Source: Deltaproteobacteria bacterium (GTDB taxonomy: Bacteria; Desulfobacterota; Desulfobacteria; Desulfobacterales; UBA5852). From it: 64,000 nucleotides of DNA. The notes below the pieces were generated by a model. It saw nothing but the letters and a program-made list of their open reading frames with translations, had not been told where the DNA came from and searched no databases. Numbering within the stretch: the first letter of the stretch is position 1; each line of letters begins with the position of its first letter. The stretch covers positions 62,001-126,000 of the forward strand of contig JAHLLS010000016.1 of the NCBI GenBank assembly GCA_020444045.1. The letters run 5' to 3'. Position numbers and translations under genes: made by a program. Shown piece by piece: positions 54,335-62,807 of the stretch.

Positions 54335-55011
54335 TCACTAACGGTTAATGATTCGGTTGTCAAACAAAATTTCAACATACAATCCCGGGCATCCTGATGC
54401 TTATTGGAATTCATGTCTTACGACGGACGGATAACAACCGCTGATGACTTGTCAGTCAGAAAAAATTAGTATTCACGCAGTGGATCGCTCGGCAAGCGTC
54501 GTCGGCCGGGAGATCTGATAAGGCGCTGGTTTCGACAAACAGCGGTCACGGCGCAGACGTTAATCAGCGTCGTGGCAGGAGGGGACATCGCTGATATCCA
54601 GTCGCAAATCTTTTACAATTTACTATGCCATTGCGTGGTCACGCCGGCATAGATGATCAATGAAATATCACGGCACATCCGGGAATGTTCCTGTGCCCAT
54701 CATGGCTTCCAGGTGTTTCCGGGCGGAAGGTTGCAGAAAATACAATGGCGGACAACGCCACGTTGAGGGCGGGATGCTCAGTTTTTCATGAAGACGCAGC
54801 CCACGGTCCTGATGACTGCGCGCCAATTTGCCAAGGGCATCGGCAAGCTAACCACTATCGGCGTCTTCCGCTAATCCGGATAACATCCGCGCGGCTTCGT
54901 GCGCTATGGGGATGCGATGCGGCCTAAATTTTGACTGCTCATCCCGTTTGGCCGCACAAAGACCAGACTGATTTTCGTTTTGGCATCGAAAGTTCGAAAT
55001 ATACTATCGCT
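54335..55011. other. Long non-coding-looking stretch between iclR and kdgF
   Basis: About 680 bases with no convincing gene on either strand. A plus-strand 80-codon frame (54685-54927) has no ribosome-binding site and odd composition. Minus-strand sequence around 54740-54950 reads as an interrupted helical peptide with internal stops, which may be the trace of a decayed gene. No repeats or terminators were identified. Confidence 0.5.
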
Positions 55012-55353
55012 TCAGGACGATAGAAAATCTTCCCGAATCGGCGTAAACGTATCGACAAGACGCACTTTATCGGTCAGCAGTTGGACGCTGTGGGGCACGT
55101 TGCCAGGCACGGTAAACAAATCCCCCGCGCGGAGATGATGTTTTTCATTTTCTATGCAGAAATAGATTTCACCCTCCGCCACGTAGGTAATCTGTTCGTG
55201 CGGATGCGTATGCGGAGGATCGGGTTCGCTGGTGGGGCCGTCACTGAAGTCTATCACGGCGGTCATCAGGCGGTCGGTTTGCGTCAAAAATCGCGTTCTG
55301 CCTTCGGCGATCGTCTGCTTTGTTGCTTCGGACTGTTTTACGATACCCATCAT
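55012..55353 (-). CDS. kdgF: Cupin KdgF, unsaturated uronate-linearising protein
   Basis: A 113-residue cupin. KdgF speeds ring opening of 4,5-unsaturated monouronates, released from pectin or alginate oligomers, to the linear ketoacid used by KduI. H48, H50, Q54 and H88 form the metal site in HTHPHEQITYVAEGEIYF and VPHSV. The C-terminal DTFTPIREDFL holds D101 and R107, matching the KdgF catalytic Asp and Arg. GGGAG precedes a tandem ATG-ATG start. It is divergent from the eda-kdgK-TRAP-kduI-kduD operon. Confidence 0.88.
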   Translation of the reverse strand: MMGIVKQSEATKQTIAEGRTRFLTQTDRLMTAVIDFSDGPTSEPDPPHTHPHEQITYVAEGEIYFCIENEKHHLRAGDLFTVPGNVPHSVQLLTDKVRLVDTFTPIREDFLSS

Positions 55354-56003
55354 AATGCTCCCTTTTCGTTGGTTTCGACTTTCGGATGATTCGTGATCTT
55401 GGTTGACAGGTGGAGGGTAAAACAGCTCGCCTTGTCTTTCAATGCCATTTCTATGCGTTCCTGACTTTGATCGCATATGATCCGGCATAATACAAAAAGC
55501 CAAACCAGGCGATATGTCATTTTCGATTCCTCCAAATTCGACCGTTCGCAACACAGTGGTTTTTGAAAGGAAAAGGAGGAACGAAAATGCTTGACAAATC
55601 GCCAAGCCTTATTTAAGGAATATCGTATAGTGAAATAGCGTTTCGTAATGCGGAACAATAACTTACATGCATTCATATCACTCTTCCACACCATCACGCG
55701 CAAAAAATCTGGTTCTGGCGATCGAACCTGCCGCCATGATTATGGATATTCCGGGACAAATCTCTTTCAGGCTGAGCGTGGGGAGATGGCGACCTGGATT
55801 AACAATACCGATATCGGCATGACGCTGAAGATGAGGGTCTGCAAGACCGCATAGGAACCTTCGTCTAAGCTGGGATACCTGCAATTGACTGCTGACGCAT
55901 GGCAGTGGTCTGTTTGCGGTCGGCTTGGTCTATGTGTCTACCCTCAGGGAGATTTTTAAAATCGCTTTCGAAATGCCGTCAATAAATTTTTCAAGGAGGA
56001 CCC
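55354..56003. other. Divergent regulatory region between kdgF and eda
   Basis: A 650-base intergenic region that must contain both promoters. It holds the operator-like pair at 55621-55655 and a possible degenerate third site (TTTCGAAATGCCGTC near 55965), shortly before the eda ribosome-binding site. A short plus-strand frame at 55648-55854 is unsupported. No terminator or RNA gene was recognised. Confidence 0.5.
55621..55655. promoter_or_regulatory. IclR-type operator pair B-A upstream of eda and kdgF
   Basis: The 16-mer GTTTCGTAATGCGGAA (55640-55655) is identical to the site upstream of iclR. On its other side, at the same 20-base offset, lies TATCGTATAGTGAAA (55621-55635), the complement of a B-type site. 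The pair is a mirror image of the iclR pair, with A facing eda. Conservation of both sites and their spacing argues for function. Confidence 0.62.
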
Positions 56004-56651
56004 ATGGCGTTTGAATCTCTTACCAAAATCTTAGATCATAAAATTATTCCCGTCGTGGCGATTCATGATGCCGGGGATGCCCTGCCGCTTGCCGATGCCC
56101 TGATCAGGGGCGGCTTGCCCTGTGCTGAAATAACCTTTCGCACTGCCGCGGCCGCTGGTGCCATCGAAGCCATTGCCAAGCGCGGTGACATCGACGTGGG
56201 AGCCGGTACGGTCCTAAAAGTCGAGCAGGTGCAGCAAGCCGTCGATGCCGGGGCCACTTTCATCGTGGCACCTGGTTTCAATCCCAAAGTGGTCGCCTAT
56301 TGTATTGATAACGGCATTCCCGTAACCCCGGGGGTGAGCAATCCCACCGACATCGAGATGGCGCTGGATTTCGGTCTGGAGATCTTAAAATTCTTCCCGG
56401 CCGAAGCTTTCGGCGGTTTAAAAACGCTAAAAGCCATGAGTGCGCCGTATACCATGATGCGTTTTATTCCCACCGGTGGTATTGGGCCGGGCAATGTGCT
56501 CGATTACCTCAAGCATCCTAAAGTGGCCGCCTGCGGCGGTAGTTGGATGGTCAAATCGGATCTTATTGCCGCCGGTCAATTTGAGCGGATTACCGAACTG
56601 ACGCGCGAGGCGGTTGCGATTGCCGCCCAAGCACGACCCGCTGCGAGTTAA
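56004..56651 (+). CDS. eda: KDPG/KHG aldolase
   Basis: A 215-residue class I aldolase cleaving 2-keto-3-deoxy-6-phosphogluconate to pyruvate and glyceraldehyde 3-phosphate. The Schiff-base lysine is K129 in EILKFFPAEAFGG and the catalytic Glu is E42 in AEITFRT; GAGTVLKVEQVQQAVDAGA and PGVSNPTDIEMAL are also present. AAGGAGG precedes the ATG. First gene of the plus-strand operon for unsaturated uronates, followed 35 bases later by the KDG kinase gene. Confidence 0.95.
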   Translation: MAFESLTKILDHKIIPVVAIHDAGDALPLADALIRGGLPCAEITFRTAAAAGAIEAIAKRGDIDVGAGTVLKVEQVQQAVDAGATFIVAPGFNPKVVAYCIDNGIPVTPGVSNPTDIEMALDFGLEILKFFPAEAFGGLKTLKAMSAPYTMMRFIPTGGIGPGNVLDYLKHPKVAACGGSWMVKSDLIAAGQFERITELTREAVAIAAQARPAAS

Positions 56652-56686
56652 AGTGAAGCCTTAAAAGGTGATAAGGAATTCTACTC

Positions 56687-57787
56687 ATGACCATTCTTCA
56701 ATTTAGACCCAATGACAGTTGCCGATTCGACCTGCTTTCGCTGGGGGAGATTATGCTGCGATTGGATCCCGGGGAGGGCCGGATTCACACCACCCGCACT
56801 TTCCGCGCCTGGGAAGGGGGGGGGGAATACAATGTGGCCCGCGGTCTGCGCCGCTGCTTCGGCATGCGAACCGCTGTCGTCACGGCGTTGGCCGACAACG
56901 CCGTCGGACGGTTGTTGGAAGACTTGATTCTGCAGGGGGGGGTAGACACCTCTCTGATCCGCTGGAAGGCGTTTGACGGCATCGGGCGCCGTGTGCGCAA
57001 CGGGTTGAACTTTACTGAAAGAGGTTTCGGCCTGCGTGGGGCCCTCGGCGTATCCGACCGCGGACACACTGCGGTTTCACAGTTGCGTGCCGGGGACATC
57101 GACTGGGAAGATATTTTCGGCAACATGGGCGTACGCTGGTTTCACACCGGCGGTATTTTCGCAGCCCTGTCAGAATCCACACCGGCGGTGATCGAAGAGG
57201 CGATGATTGCCGCCCGTCGCAACGGCACCATTATTTCCTACGATTTAAATTACAGGCCATCCCTGTGGCAGGACATCGGCGGCAAGGCCAAAGCCCGGGA
57301 AGTCAACCGGCGCTTGGCGCAATATGTGGACGTCATGATCGGCAATGAAGAAGATTTTACGGCCTGCCTGGGGTTTGAGGTTGAAGGTGTTGATGAAAAT
57401 CTATCCTCTCTGGATGTCGCCAATTTCAAGCAGATGATCACCATGGCCGTGAAAACTTTTCCAAATTTTAAAGTAACCGGAACGACCCTGCGTACGGTCA
57501 AGACGGCCGGCATCAACGACTGGGGTGCTATCTGCTGGGCGGACGGTACATTCTACGAAGCGCCCATGCGCGCAAACCTCGAGATTATGGATCGGGTCGG
57601 GGGTGGCGACAGTTTTGCCTCCGGGTTGATCTATGGGTTCATGACCACCGGTGATCCTCAGAAAGCCGTCAATTATGGCGCTGCCCACGGAGCGCTGGCG
57701 ATGACCACACCGGGCGATACGTCCATGGCAACCGTCAATGAAGTGGAGAAGATCATGGGCGGGGGGAGCGCCCGCGTTGTTCGTTAG
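56687..57787 (+). CDS. kdgK: 2-keto-3-deoxygluconate kinase (PfkB family)
   Basis: A 366-residue ribokinase-family kinase. The N-terminus LLSLGEIMLRLDPGEGRIHT is typical of KdgK, and the C-terminal PfkB signature is DRVGGGDSFASGLIYGF with the catalytic base D308. It phosphorylates KDG to KDPG, the substrate of the aldolase encoded just upstream. The product is somewhat longer than classic KdgK (about 310-340). Placement between eda and the TRAP genes makes KDG the best substrate assignment. Confidence 0.9.
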   Translation: MTILQFRPNDSCRFDLLSLGEIMLRLDPGEGRIHTTRTFRAWEGGGEYNVARGLRRCFGMRTAVVTALADNAVGRLLEDLILQGGVDTSLIRWKAFDGIGRRVRNGLNFTERGFGLRGALGVSDRGHTAVSQLRAGDIDWEDIFGNMGVRWFHTGGIFAALSESTPAVIEEAMIAARRNGTIISYDLNYRPSLWQDIGGKAKAREVNRRLAQYVDVMIGNEEDFTACLGFEVEGVDENLSSLDVANFKQMITMAVKTFPNFKVTGTTLRTVKTAGINDWGAICWADGTFYEAPMRANLEIMDRVGGGDSFASGLIYGFMTTGDPQKAVNYGAAHGALAMTTPGDTSMATVNEVEKIMGGGSARVVR

Positions 57788-57894
57788 CATGCAGTTTTCA
57801 TCTGGAATCCCGTTGACCGCTCGGCAGCGCAAGTGGCCCTGCGGATGAACTGGAATAGTGAACGTCCATCCATTATTCGAAAGGGAGGTTTAGC

Positions 57895-58902
57895 ATGAAA
57901 ACGTCGAGAGCCGTTATTATTGTATCACTTCTGGCCTTAACATTGTTTTTTGCCGCCGGGATCGACACGGTCTGGGCCAAAACCTATGTGTTCAAGTATG
58001 CCAACACGCAATCCGAGAATCACCCACGCAGTCAATCGATGGTTTTCTTTAAAAACATGCTGGAAAAGGCTTCCGGCGGCCAGATTCAAGTCGAGCTCTA
58101 TTTTTCGGGCGTTCTCGGAAAAGAGGCCGAGGTGCTGGAGATGGTCAAATTGGGCACCGTCCAGGGCTGCCGGGGAGGGCTTTTTGAACGCGCCAACAAG
58201 AAATATCTCATGTATACCCTGCCGTTTCTCTTCGAAAATGCGGATAAAGTCGTGGCGGTGATGCGCAGCGACCTGGGTAAGGAGATCAACAAGGGTGCCA
58301 TGGCCAACGGGATTTATATCCCGGCCACCGGCGTGGCCGGTGGCATGCGCAACATTACCAACAGCAAACGGCCCATTGCCACCGTTGCCGACCTGAAAGG
58401 CCTCAAGATGCGGACCCCGCCCATCGACGTCACGATACGCACCTTCAAGGCATTGGGCGCCAACCCGCAACAGGTGGCCTATACGGAAACCTACATGGCC
58501 CTTAAAACCGGTGTGGTGGACGGGCAGGAAAACCCTTTTTCCAATGCCGTGGACATGAAATTCTACGAGGCTCAGAAATATCTTTCCGTCGTGAATTGGC
58601 AGGTACACCCGGATCCCTTTTACGTCAATCCAGCCTGGTACAACGCCCTTCCGGATGATCTCAAAGCCATTTTCGATGCCGTATCCGAAGCGACCATGAT
58701 CTACAGCGACACCATCTGGCTGAATAGCGAACAGAAGTATTTCAACATCCTGAAAGACAAGCTGGAAGTGAATTTTATCACCCCCGAAGCGCGTGAGGGA
58801 TTTGTGGAAGGGGTCGAAAGCGTGTGGCAGTACTATGTGGGCGAAGGGTATTTCACAATGGACGAGATCAATGCAGCTCGCGCCATCGCTGACAAAATGT
58901 AG
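57895..58902 (+). CDS. TRAP transporter solute-binding protein (DctP type)
   Basis: A 335-residue periplasmic protein with a Sec signal (LLALTLFFAAGIDTVWAKTY). It has ANTQSENHPRSQSMVFFKNM, GGQIQVELYFSGVLGKEAEV, DLKGLKMRTPPIDVTIRTFK and TETYMALKTGVVDGQENPFS, the usual DctP ligand-site segments. A GGGAGG site lies upstream of the ATG. Gene context (kdgK before, kduI and kduD after) suggests unsaturated or saturated galacturonides or their monomers as ligand. Confidence 0.93.
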   Translation: MKTSRAVIIVSLLALTLFFAAGIDTVWAKTYVFKYANTQSENHPRSQSMVFFKNMLEKASGGQIQVELYFSGVLGKEAEVLEMVKLGTVQGCRGGLFERANKKYLMYTLPFLFENADKVVAVMRSDLGKEINKGAMANGIYIPATGVAGGMRNITNSKRPIATVADLKGLKMRTPPIDVTIRTFKALGANPQQVAYTETYMALKTGVVDGQENPFSNAVDMKFYEAQKYLSVVNWQVHPDPFYVNPAWYNALPDDLKAIFDAVSEATMIYSDTIWLNSEQKYFNILKDKLEVNFITPEAREGFVEGVESVWQYYVGEGYFTMDEINAARAIADKM

Positions 58903-58999
58903 ATTGGAACGCATTTTGACGGCGACCGGCTTTGGCAGCGAACCACCGGCACCGAACCGTTACGCGGGGGTCCGGTGCCGTTCCCCGTTAATCTTCTAA

Positions 59000-59515
59000 A
59001 TGTTTCGCGAGGTGGATGTGCAGCGATTGATGGCCTGGGAAAAGCGTCTTGACCGGATCCTGGAAACGCTGGTGACCCTGATGTTTTTCAGCATCTTGAG
59101 CCTCACGATCCTTCTCGTGGTCATGCGCTACGGCTTCAATTCGTCGATTATCGGCGGCAACGAGGCTATGGGATATCTCTTCATCTATACCACGGCCCTG
59201 GGGGCTGCCGTTTCCGTCGGCAAAGGCGATCACATTCGGATTTCTTTCCTGGTGGACTATTTGGAGGGGTTCCCACGCCGATGTATCGACATTTTCGGCT
59301 ATCTGCTGATCGCGTTTATCAATGCCGTCATGATCTACTACAGCCTCCCCTGGATACGATCCGCCGGCTATTTTGAATCGCCCGTCATGCGCATCCCTAA
59401 CTGGATGGTGCAAGTCAGCGTGCCAATCGGCTGTGCTCTGGTCATTATCTACTGCCTTAACCACGTGGTCCTCGAATGGACCGGCCGGCATACGGAACCC
59501 AAAGACGCGTCATGA
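59000..59515 (+). CDS. TRAP transporter small permease (DctQ type)
   Basis: A 171-residue, four-helix DctQ-type protein with MRYGFNSSIIGGNEAMGYLF and GAAVSVGKGDHIRISFLVDY. It pairs with the DctM subunit whose ATG overlaps this stop as ATGA. The ATG at 59000 lacks a Shine-Dalgarno sequence, while a GTG at 59018 has GAGG five bases upstream, so translation may start six codons later. Confidence 0.9.
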   Translation: MFREVDVQRLMAWEKRLDRILETLVTLMFFSILSLTILLVVMRYGFNSSIIGGNEAMGYLFIYTTALGAAVSVGKGDHIRISFLVDYLEGFPRRCIDIFGYLLIAFINAVMIYYSLPWIRSAGYFESPVMRIPNWMVQVSVPIGCALVIIYCLNHVVLEWTGRHTEPKDAS

Positions 59516-60789
59516 TTATCCTGCTCACCAGTCTTACGATTTTCCTGGCCCTCGGCATCCCGATCGCCTACTCTCTGGGATTGTCCGGTTTCTGCTATTT
59601 CACCCTGGTACACCCGGAGCTCGTCTCGATTCTGCCCCAGCGCTTCCTGGCCGGTATGGACTCTTACGCCATGATCGCCTTGCCCCTGTTCATCCTGATG
59701 GGCTTGCTGATGAATGCCGGGGGCATCACGACCCGTCTGATCGATTTCAGCCTGATCTTCGTGGGGCGCCTGCGCGGCGGACTGGGGGCCGTCAATGTGT
59801 TTGCCAGCATGGTTTTCGGCGGCATATCCGGGTCTTCGGTCTCGGATACGGCCTCGGTAGGGGCCGTACTCATTCCGGAAATGCAAAAAAAAGGCTATTC
59901 GCCCGAATTCGCCGCCGGTATCACCGTGGCCTCTTCCACCATGGGAATGATTATCCCACCCAGTGTGCCCATGATCATCTATGCATTGGTCTCGGAAGAA
60001 TCCGTCGGCAAACTCTTCCTCGGCAGCCTGATTCCCGGTGTCATGATCGGGGTCCTGATGCTGGGCATTACCATCGGCGTGTCCTACTGGAAGAAGTATC
60101 CCCGGGAAGAGGTGCGGCTCTCGACCCAGCAAAAACTGGCTCGCACGCGCCAGTCGATCCTGGCGCTGATCATGCCGGTGTTCGTGGTGGGCGCGGTGGT
60201 GTTTGGGATTGCCACGGCAACGGAGTCGGCCGGCATCGGCGTGCTTTATGCCTTCATCATTGGGGCTTTTGTCATTCGAGACCTCAAATTCAGGGCGATT
60301 CCGCCGCTGATGCGAGACGCCATCATGACCAGCGCCAATGTCATGATCATCATCGCACTTTCCAAGCTGTACATCTGGATCCTGGCCCTGGAACGGGTGC
60401 CCCAGGCAGTGGCATTATTTATTTCCGGTCTGGACATTCCGGTGGTTGTCATCCTGTTCATTATTGATATCATTATTCTGGCAACAGGGACTTTTGTGGA
60501 TGTCAGCCCGGCGATTCTCCTGTTGACGCCTGTTTTTCTGCCCAGCATGGCAGCGCTTGGTGTTTCGCGAATTCAATTCGGGGTTATCCTGATTTCCGGT
60601 CTGGCGGTCGGACTGGTAACACCGCCGGTCGGGATGTGCCTGAATGTCGCCTCGGCGATTTCCAAACTCGGCATCGGTCAAATATTTCGTGGCGCTTTGC
60701 CGTTTCTACTGGCCAATATCATTACGTTATTAGCGATCACGTATCTTCCCCAACTGAGTTTATGGTTGCCGACAATGTTTTTTGAATAG
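59512..60789 (+). CDS. TRAP transporter large permease (DctM type)
   Basis: A 425-residue polytopic permease with MIALPLFILMGLLMNAGGIT, GGISGSSVSDTASVGAVLIP, GMIIPPSVPMIIYALVSEE and the C-terminal GLAVGLVTPPVGMCLNVASA. It is the transport subunit of the second uronate-linked TRAP system. The chosen ATG overlaps the dctQ stop by four bases; a start 12 codons upstream would overlap dctQ heavily and is rejected. Confidence 0.94.
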   Translation: MIILLTSLTIFLALGIPIAYSLGLSGFCYFTLVHPELVSILPQRFLAGMDSYAMIALPLFILMGLLMNAGGITTRLIDFSLIFVGRLRGGLGAVNVFASMVFGGISGSSVSDTASVGAVLIPEMQKKGYSPEFAAGITVASSTMGMIIPPSVPMIIYALVSEESVGKLFLGSLIPGVMIGVLMLGITIGVSYWKKYPREEVRLSTQQKLARTRQSILALIMPVFVVGAVVFGIATATESAGIGVLYAFIIGAFVIRDLKFRAIPPLMRDAIMTSANVMIIIALSKLYIWILALERVPQAVALFISGLDIPVVVILFIIDIIILATGTFVDVSPAILLLTPVFLPSMAALGVSRIQFGVILISGLAVGLVTPPVGMCLNVASAISKLGIGQIFRGALPFLLANIITLLAITYLPQLSLWLPTMFFE

Positions 60790-60838
60790 CGCATGGGGAC
60801 ACTTAAAAATGATCATGTTTGATGAAAGGTGAGGAAAA

Positions 60839-61672
60839 ATGATGGAAATTCGAGATGCGGTGCACCCGGAGCATGGTGCCGCGATGGGAACCGATGAACT
60901 ACGTGAGCATTTTCTCGTCGAAGGCCTTTTTCTGCCTGACCAGACGCGAATGGTTTACAGTTATTATGACCGGCTGATCATCGCTGGGGTGGTGCCGCTG
61001 GAACCGTCGACGCTTGCTGTCGATGAAAAAATCATTGGTGCGTCCCATCTGCTGGAAAGAAGAGAGATGGGTATTATCAATATCGGTGCCGAGGGTACCA
61101 TCACCGTCGATGGGAAAGTGTTCGAGATGGCTCCCCGGGACGGTTTGTATATCGGCATGGGAGCCCGTGAGATTGCCTTCCAGAGCGCCAACGCGTCTGA
61201 CCCCGCCAAATTCTACCTCAACTGCGCCCCGGCCCATACGACCTATCCAACGACCCAGGTCTCATTTGCCGAGGCGGAGCCTATCCACCTGGGAGAAATG
61301 GAAAACAGCAACAAACGCACGATACGCAAATACTTCCACCCTGAGGGGGTCCGCAGCTGCCAGCTGGTAATGGGCATGACCACGCTCGAGCCCGGATGCG
61401 TGTGGAACACGATGCCGGTGCATACCCATCCCCGGCGCATGGAAGCCTACCTGTATTTCGATATGGCCGCTGACAGCGTGGTGTTTCACTTCATGGGGGA
61501 ACCCACCGAGACCCGGCATATCATCGTCCGCAACGAAGAGGTCGTTTTCTCCCCCAGTTGGTCGATTCACTCCGGTTCAGGAACAGGCAGTTACACGTTC
61601 ATCTGGGGCATGGTGGGCGAGAACCAGACCTTTACGGATATGGATGGCGTTCCGATGTCTGCTTTGAAATAA
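60839..61672 (+). CDS. kduI: 5-keto-4-deoxyuronate isomerase
   Basis: A 277-residue KduI that isomerises 5-keto-4-deoxyuronate (DKI) to 2,5-diketo-3-deoxygluconate. The C-terminal cupin holds the zinc-site residues in PVHTHPRRMEAYLYFDM (His, His, Glu) with a further His in WSIHSGSGTG. The N-terminal half has the typical HFLVEGLFLPDQTRMVYSYY. Length matches the E. coli enzyme (278). GGTGAGG precedes two adjacent ATG codons. It acts on the product of KdgF. Confidence 0.96.
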   Translation: MMEIRDAVHPEHGAAMGTDELREHFLVEGLFLPDQTRMVYSYYDRLIIAGVVPLEPSTLAVDEKIIGASHLLERREMGIINIGAEGTITVDGKVFEMAPRDGLYIGMGAREIAFQSANASDPAKFYLNCAPAHTTYPTTQVSFAEAEPIHLGEMENSNKRTIRKYFHPEGVRSCQLVMGMTTLEPGCVWNTMPVHTHPRRMEAYLYFDMAADSVVFHFMGEPTETRHIIVRNEEVVFSPSWSIHSGSGTGSYTFIWGMVGENQTFTDMDGVPMSALK

Positions 61673-61845
61673 GTTCCGCTGCGTGTCGGTGTGCCAGTTA
61701 ACTCAGGTCAGGCAAGGGCCGCGTTGGCAGCCGTCGCAACATGGATGCCCAGTCCCCCCGCAAGCGTGACCGCAACCGCCGTTGCAGCGTCATTTTGAAC
61801 GTTTAAATCGGACGATTTTTCGATTCAGATCGTCAAGGAGAGGAC

Positions 61846-62607
61846 ATGATACTGGAACAATTTGATCTATCCGGGAAGGTGGCGATCGTGACCGGCAGCA
61901 GCACCGGGCTGGGTGCCGGGATGGCGCTGGGGTTGGCCGAAGCGGGAGCCGATATCGTGGGCGTTTATAACCATGATGCACCGGACAACGCTACCCAGAT
62001 CGAAGGATTGGGCCGCCGGTTTCTGGGTATCCAGGCCGATCTTTCGACAACCGGGCCGGTTGCCGGGATTCTCACCAAGGCGGTAGAGGCTTTCGGCCAG
62101 GTGGATATCCTGGTGAACAATGCCGGCATCATCCGTCGCGAAAAGGCCCTCGATTTTTCCGAAGAGAACTGGGACGACGTGATGAACGTCAACTTGAAAT
62201 CGCTCTTCTTTCTCTCCCAGGCGGCGGCCCGGCAGTTTGTCAAACAGGGGTCCGGCGGCAAGATCATCAACATCGCCTCGATGCTCTCCTTCCAGGGCGG
62301 TATTCTGGTGCCGTCCTATACCGCCAGTAAAAGCGGCGTGCTGGGTCTTACCCGTCTGCTGGCATGCGAATGGGCGCCCCACGGGATCAATGTCAATGCC
62401 ATCGCTCCCGGCTACATGGCCACCCGCAACACCCAACCGATTCAGGACGATCCGGTGCGCAACGAACAGATCCTGGCGCGCCTCCCGGCCGGCCGGTGGG
62501 GGAAACCCGAGGATATGAAAGGGGTGGTCGTTTTTCTGGCCTCAGACGCTTCGGCCTATATGCAAGGGCATACGATTGCGGTCGATGGTGGGTGGCTGGC
62601 ACGATAG
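61846..62607 (+). CDS. kduD: 2-deoxy-D-gluconate 3-dehydrogenase (DKII reductase)
   Basis: A 253-residue SDR reducing 2,5-diketo-3-deoxygluconate to 2-keto-3-deoxygluconate. It has FDLSGKVAIVTGSSTGLGAG, NNAGIIRREKALDFSEENWD, the catalytic ASMLSFQGGILVPSYTASKS and NAIAPGYMATRNTQPIQDD, all typical of KduD. It comes 173 bases after kduI, with an AAGGAGAGG site before the ATG, and ends the operon ahead of a hairpin-T run. Confidence 0.93.
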   Translation: MILEQFDLSGKVAIVTGSSTGLGAGMALGLAEAGADIVGVYNHDAPDNATQIEGLGRRFLGIQADLSTTGPVAGILTKAVEAFGQVDILVNNAGIIRREKALDFSEENWDDVMNVNLKSLFFLSQAAARQFVKQGSGGKIINIASMLSFQGGILVPSYTASKSGVLGLTRLLACEWAPHGINVNAIAPGYMATRNTQPIQDDPVRNEQILARLPAGRWGKPEDMKGVVVFLASDASAYMQGHTIAVDGGWLAR

Positions 62608-62648
62608 ATCTTGGGATCATCTCCAAACGGTTAGGCGCTACACTGAAA

Positions 62649-62717
62649 GGTCCAAGGGCTCGAGGATTCGAGGGAGAACCTGAAATCTTCAGAAAACAGG
62701 CCCTTGGGCCCTTTTTT
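62649..62717 (+). terminator. Terminator of the eda-kduD operon formed by a palindromic repeat
   Basis: GGTCCAAGGGC (62649-62659) can pair with GCCCTTGGGCC (62700-62710, one G-U pair), and the stem is followed by CTTTTTT. It sits 41 bases after the kduD stop. The left arm is part of the CCAAGGGTTCGAGG repeat family, so the repeat appears to serve as terminator here. Confidence 0.65.
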
Positions 62718-62743
62718 ACGCGACCCCTTGAATCCTGGGACCC
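62649..62743. repeat. Palindromic intergenic repeat, CCAAGGGTTCGAGG family (copy 3)
   Basis: The left arm GTCCAAGGGCTCGAGGATTC continues with GAGGG; the right arm is CCCCTTGAATCCTGGGACCC. It lies between the convergent kduD and Gfo/Idh/MocA genes. It shares the CCAAGGG-TCGAGGA core with the copies at 22659 and 35191. Confidence 0.62.
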
Positions 62744-62807
62744 TTCTCTTCAAAGAAACCCTCTTCTCCGCCGTCACAGATGGAAACCGCTTTTTCTAAC
62801 AGCCTTG

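Noticed and set aside
54685..54927. 80-codon plus-strand frame between iclR and kdgF
   Set aside because: No Shine-Dalgarno sequence and no domain; the other strand shows an equally weak interrupted frame, so neither is supported.
55678..55884. 68-codon minus-strand frame in the kdgF-eda region
   Set aside because: Unsupported by ribosome-binding site or similarity, and it lies in a region expected to be regulatory.
59476..59511. Earlier start for the second DctM gene
   Set aside because: It would overlap dctQ by 40 bases; the ATGA overlap at 59512 is the normal TRAP arrangement.
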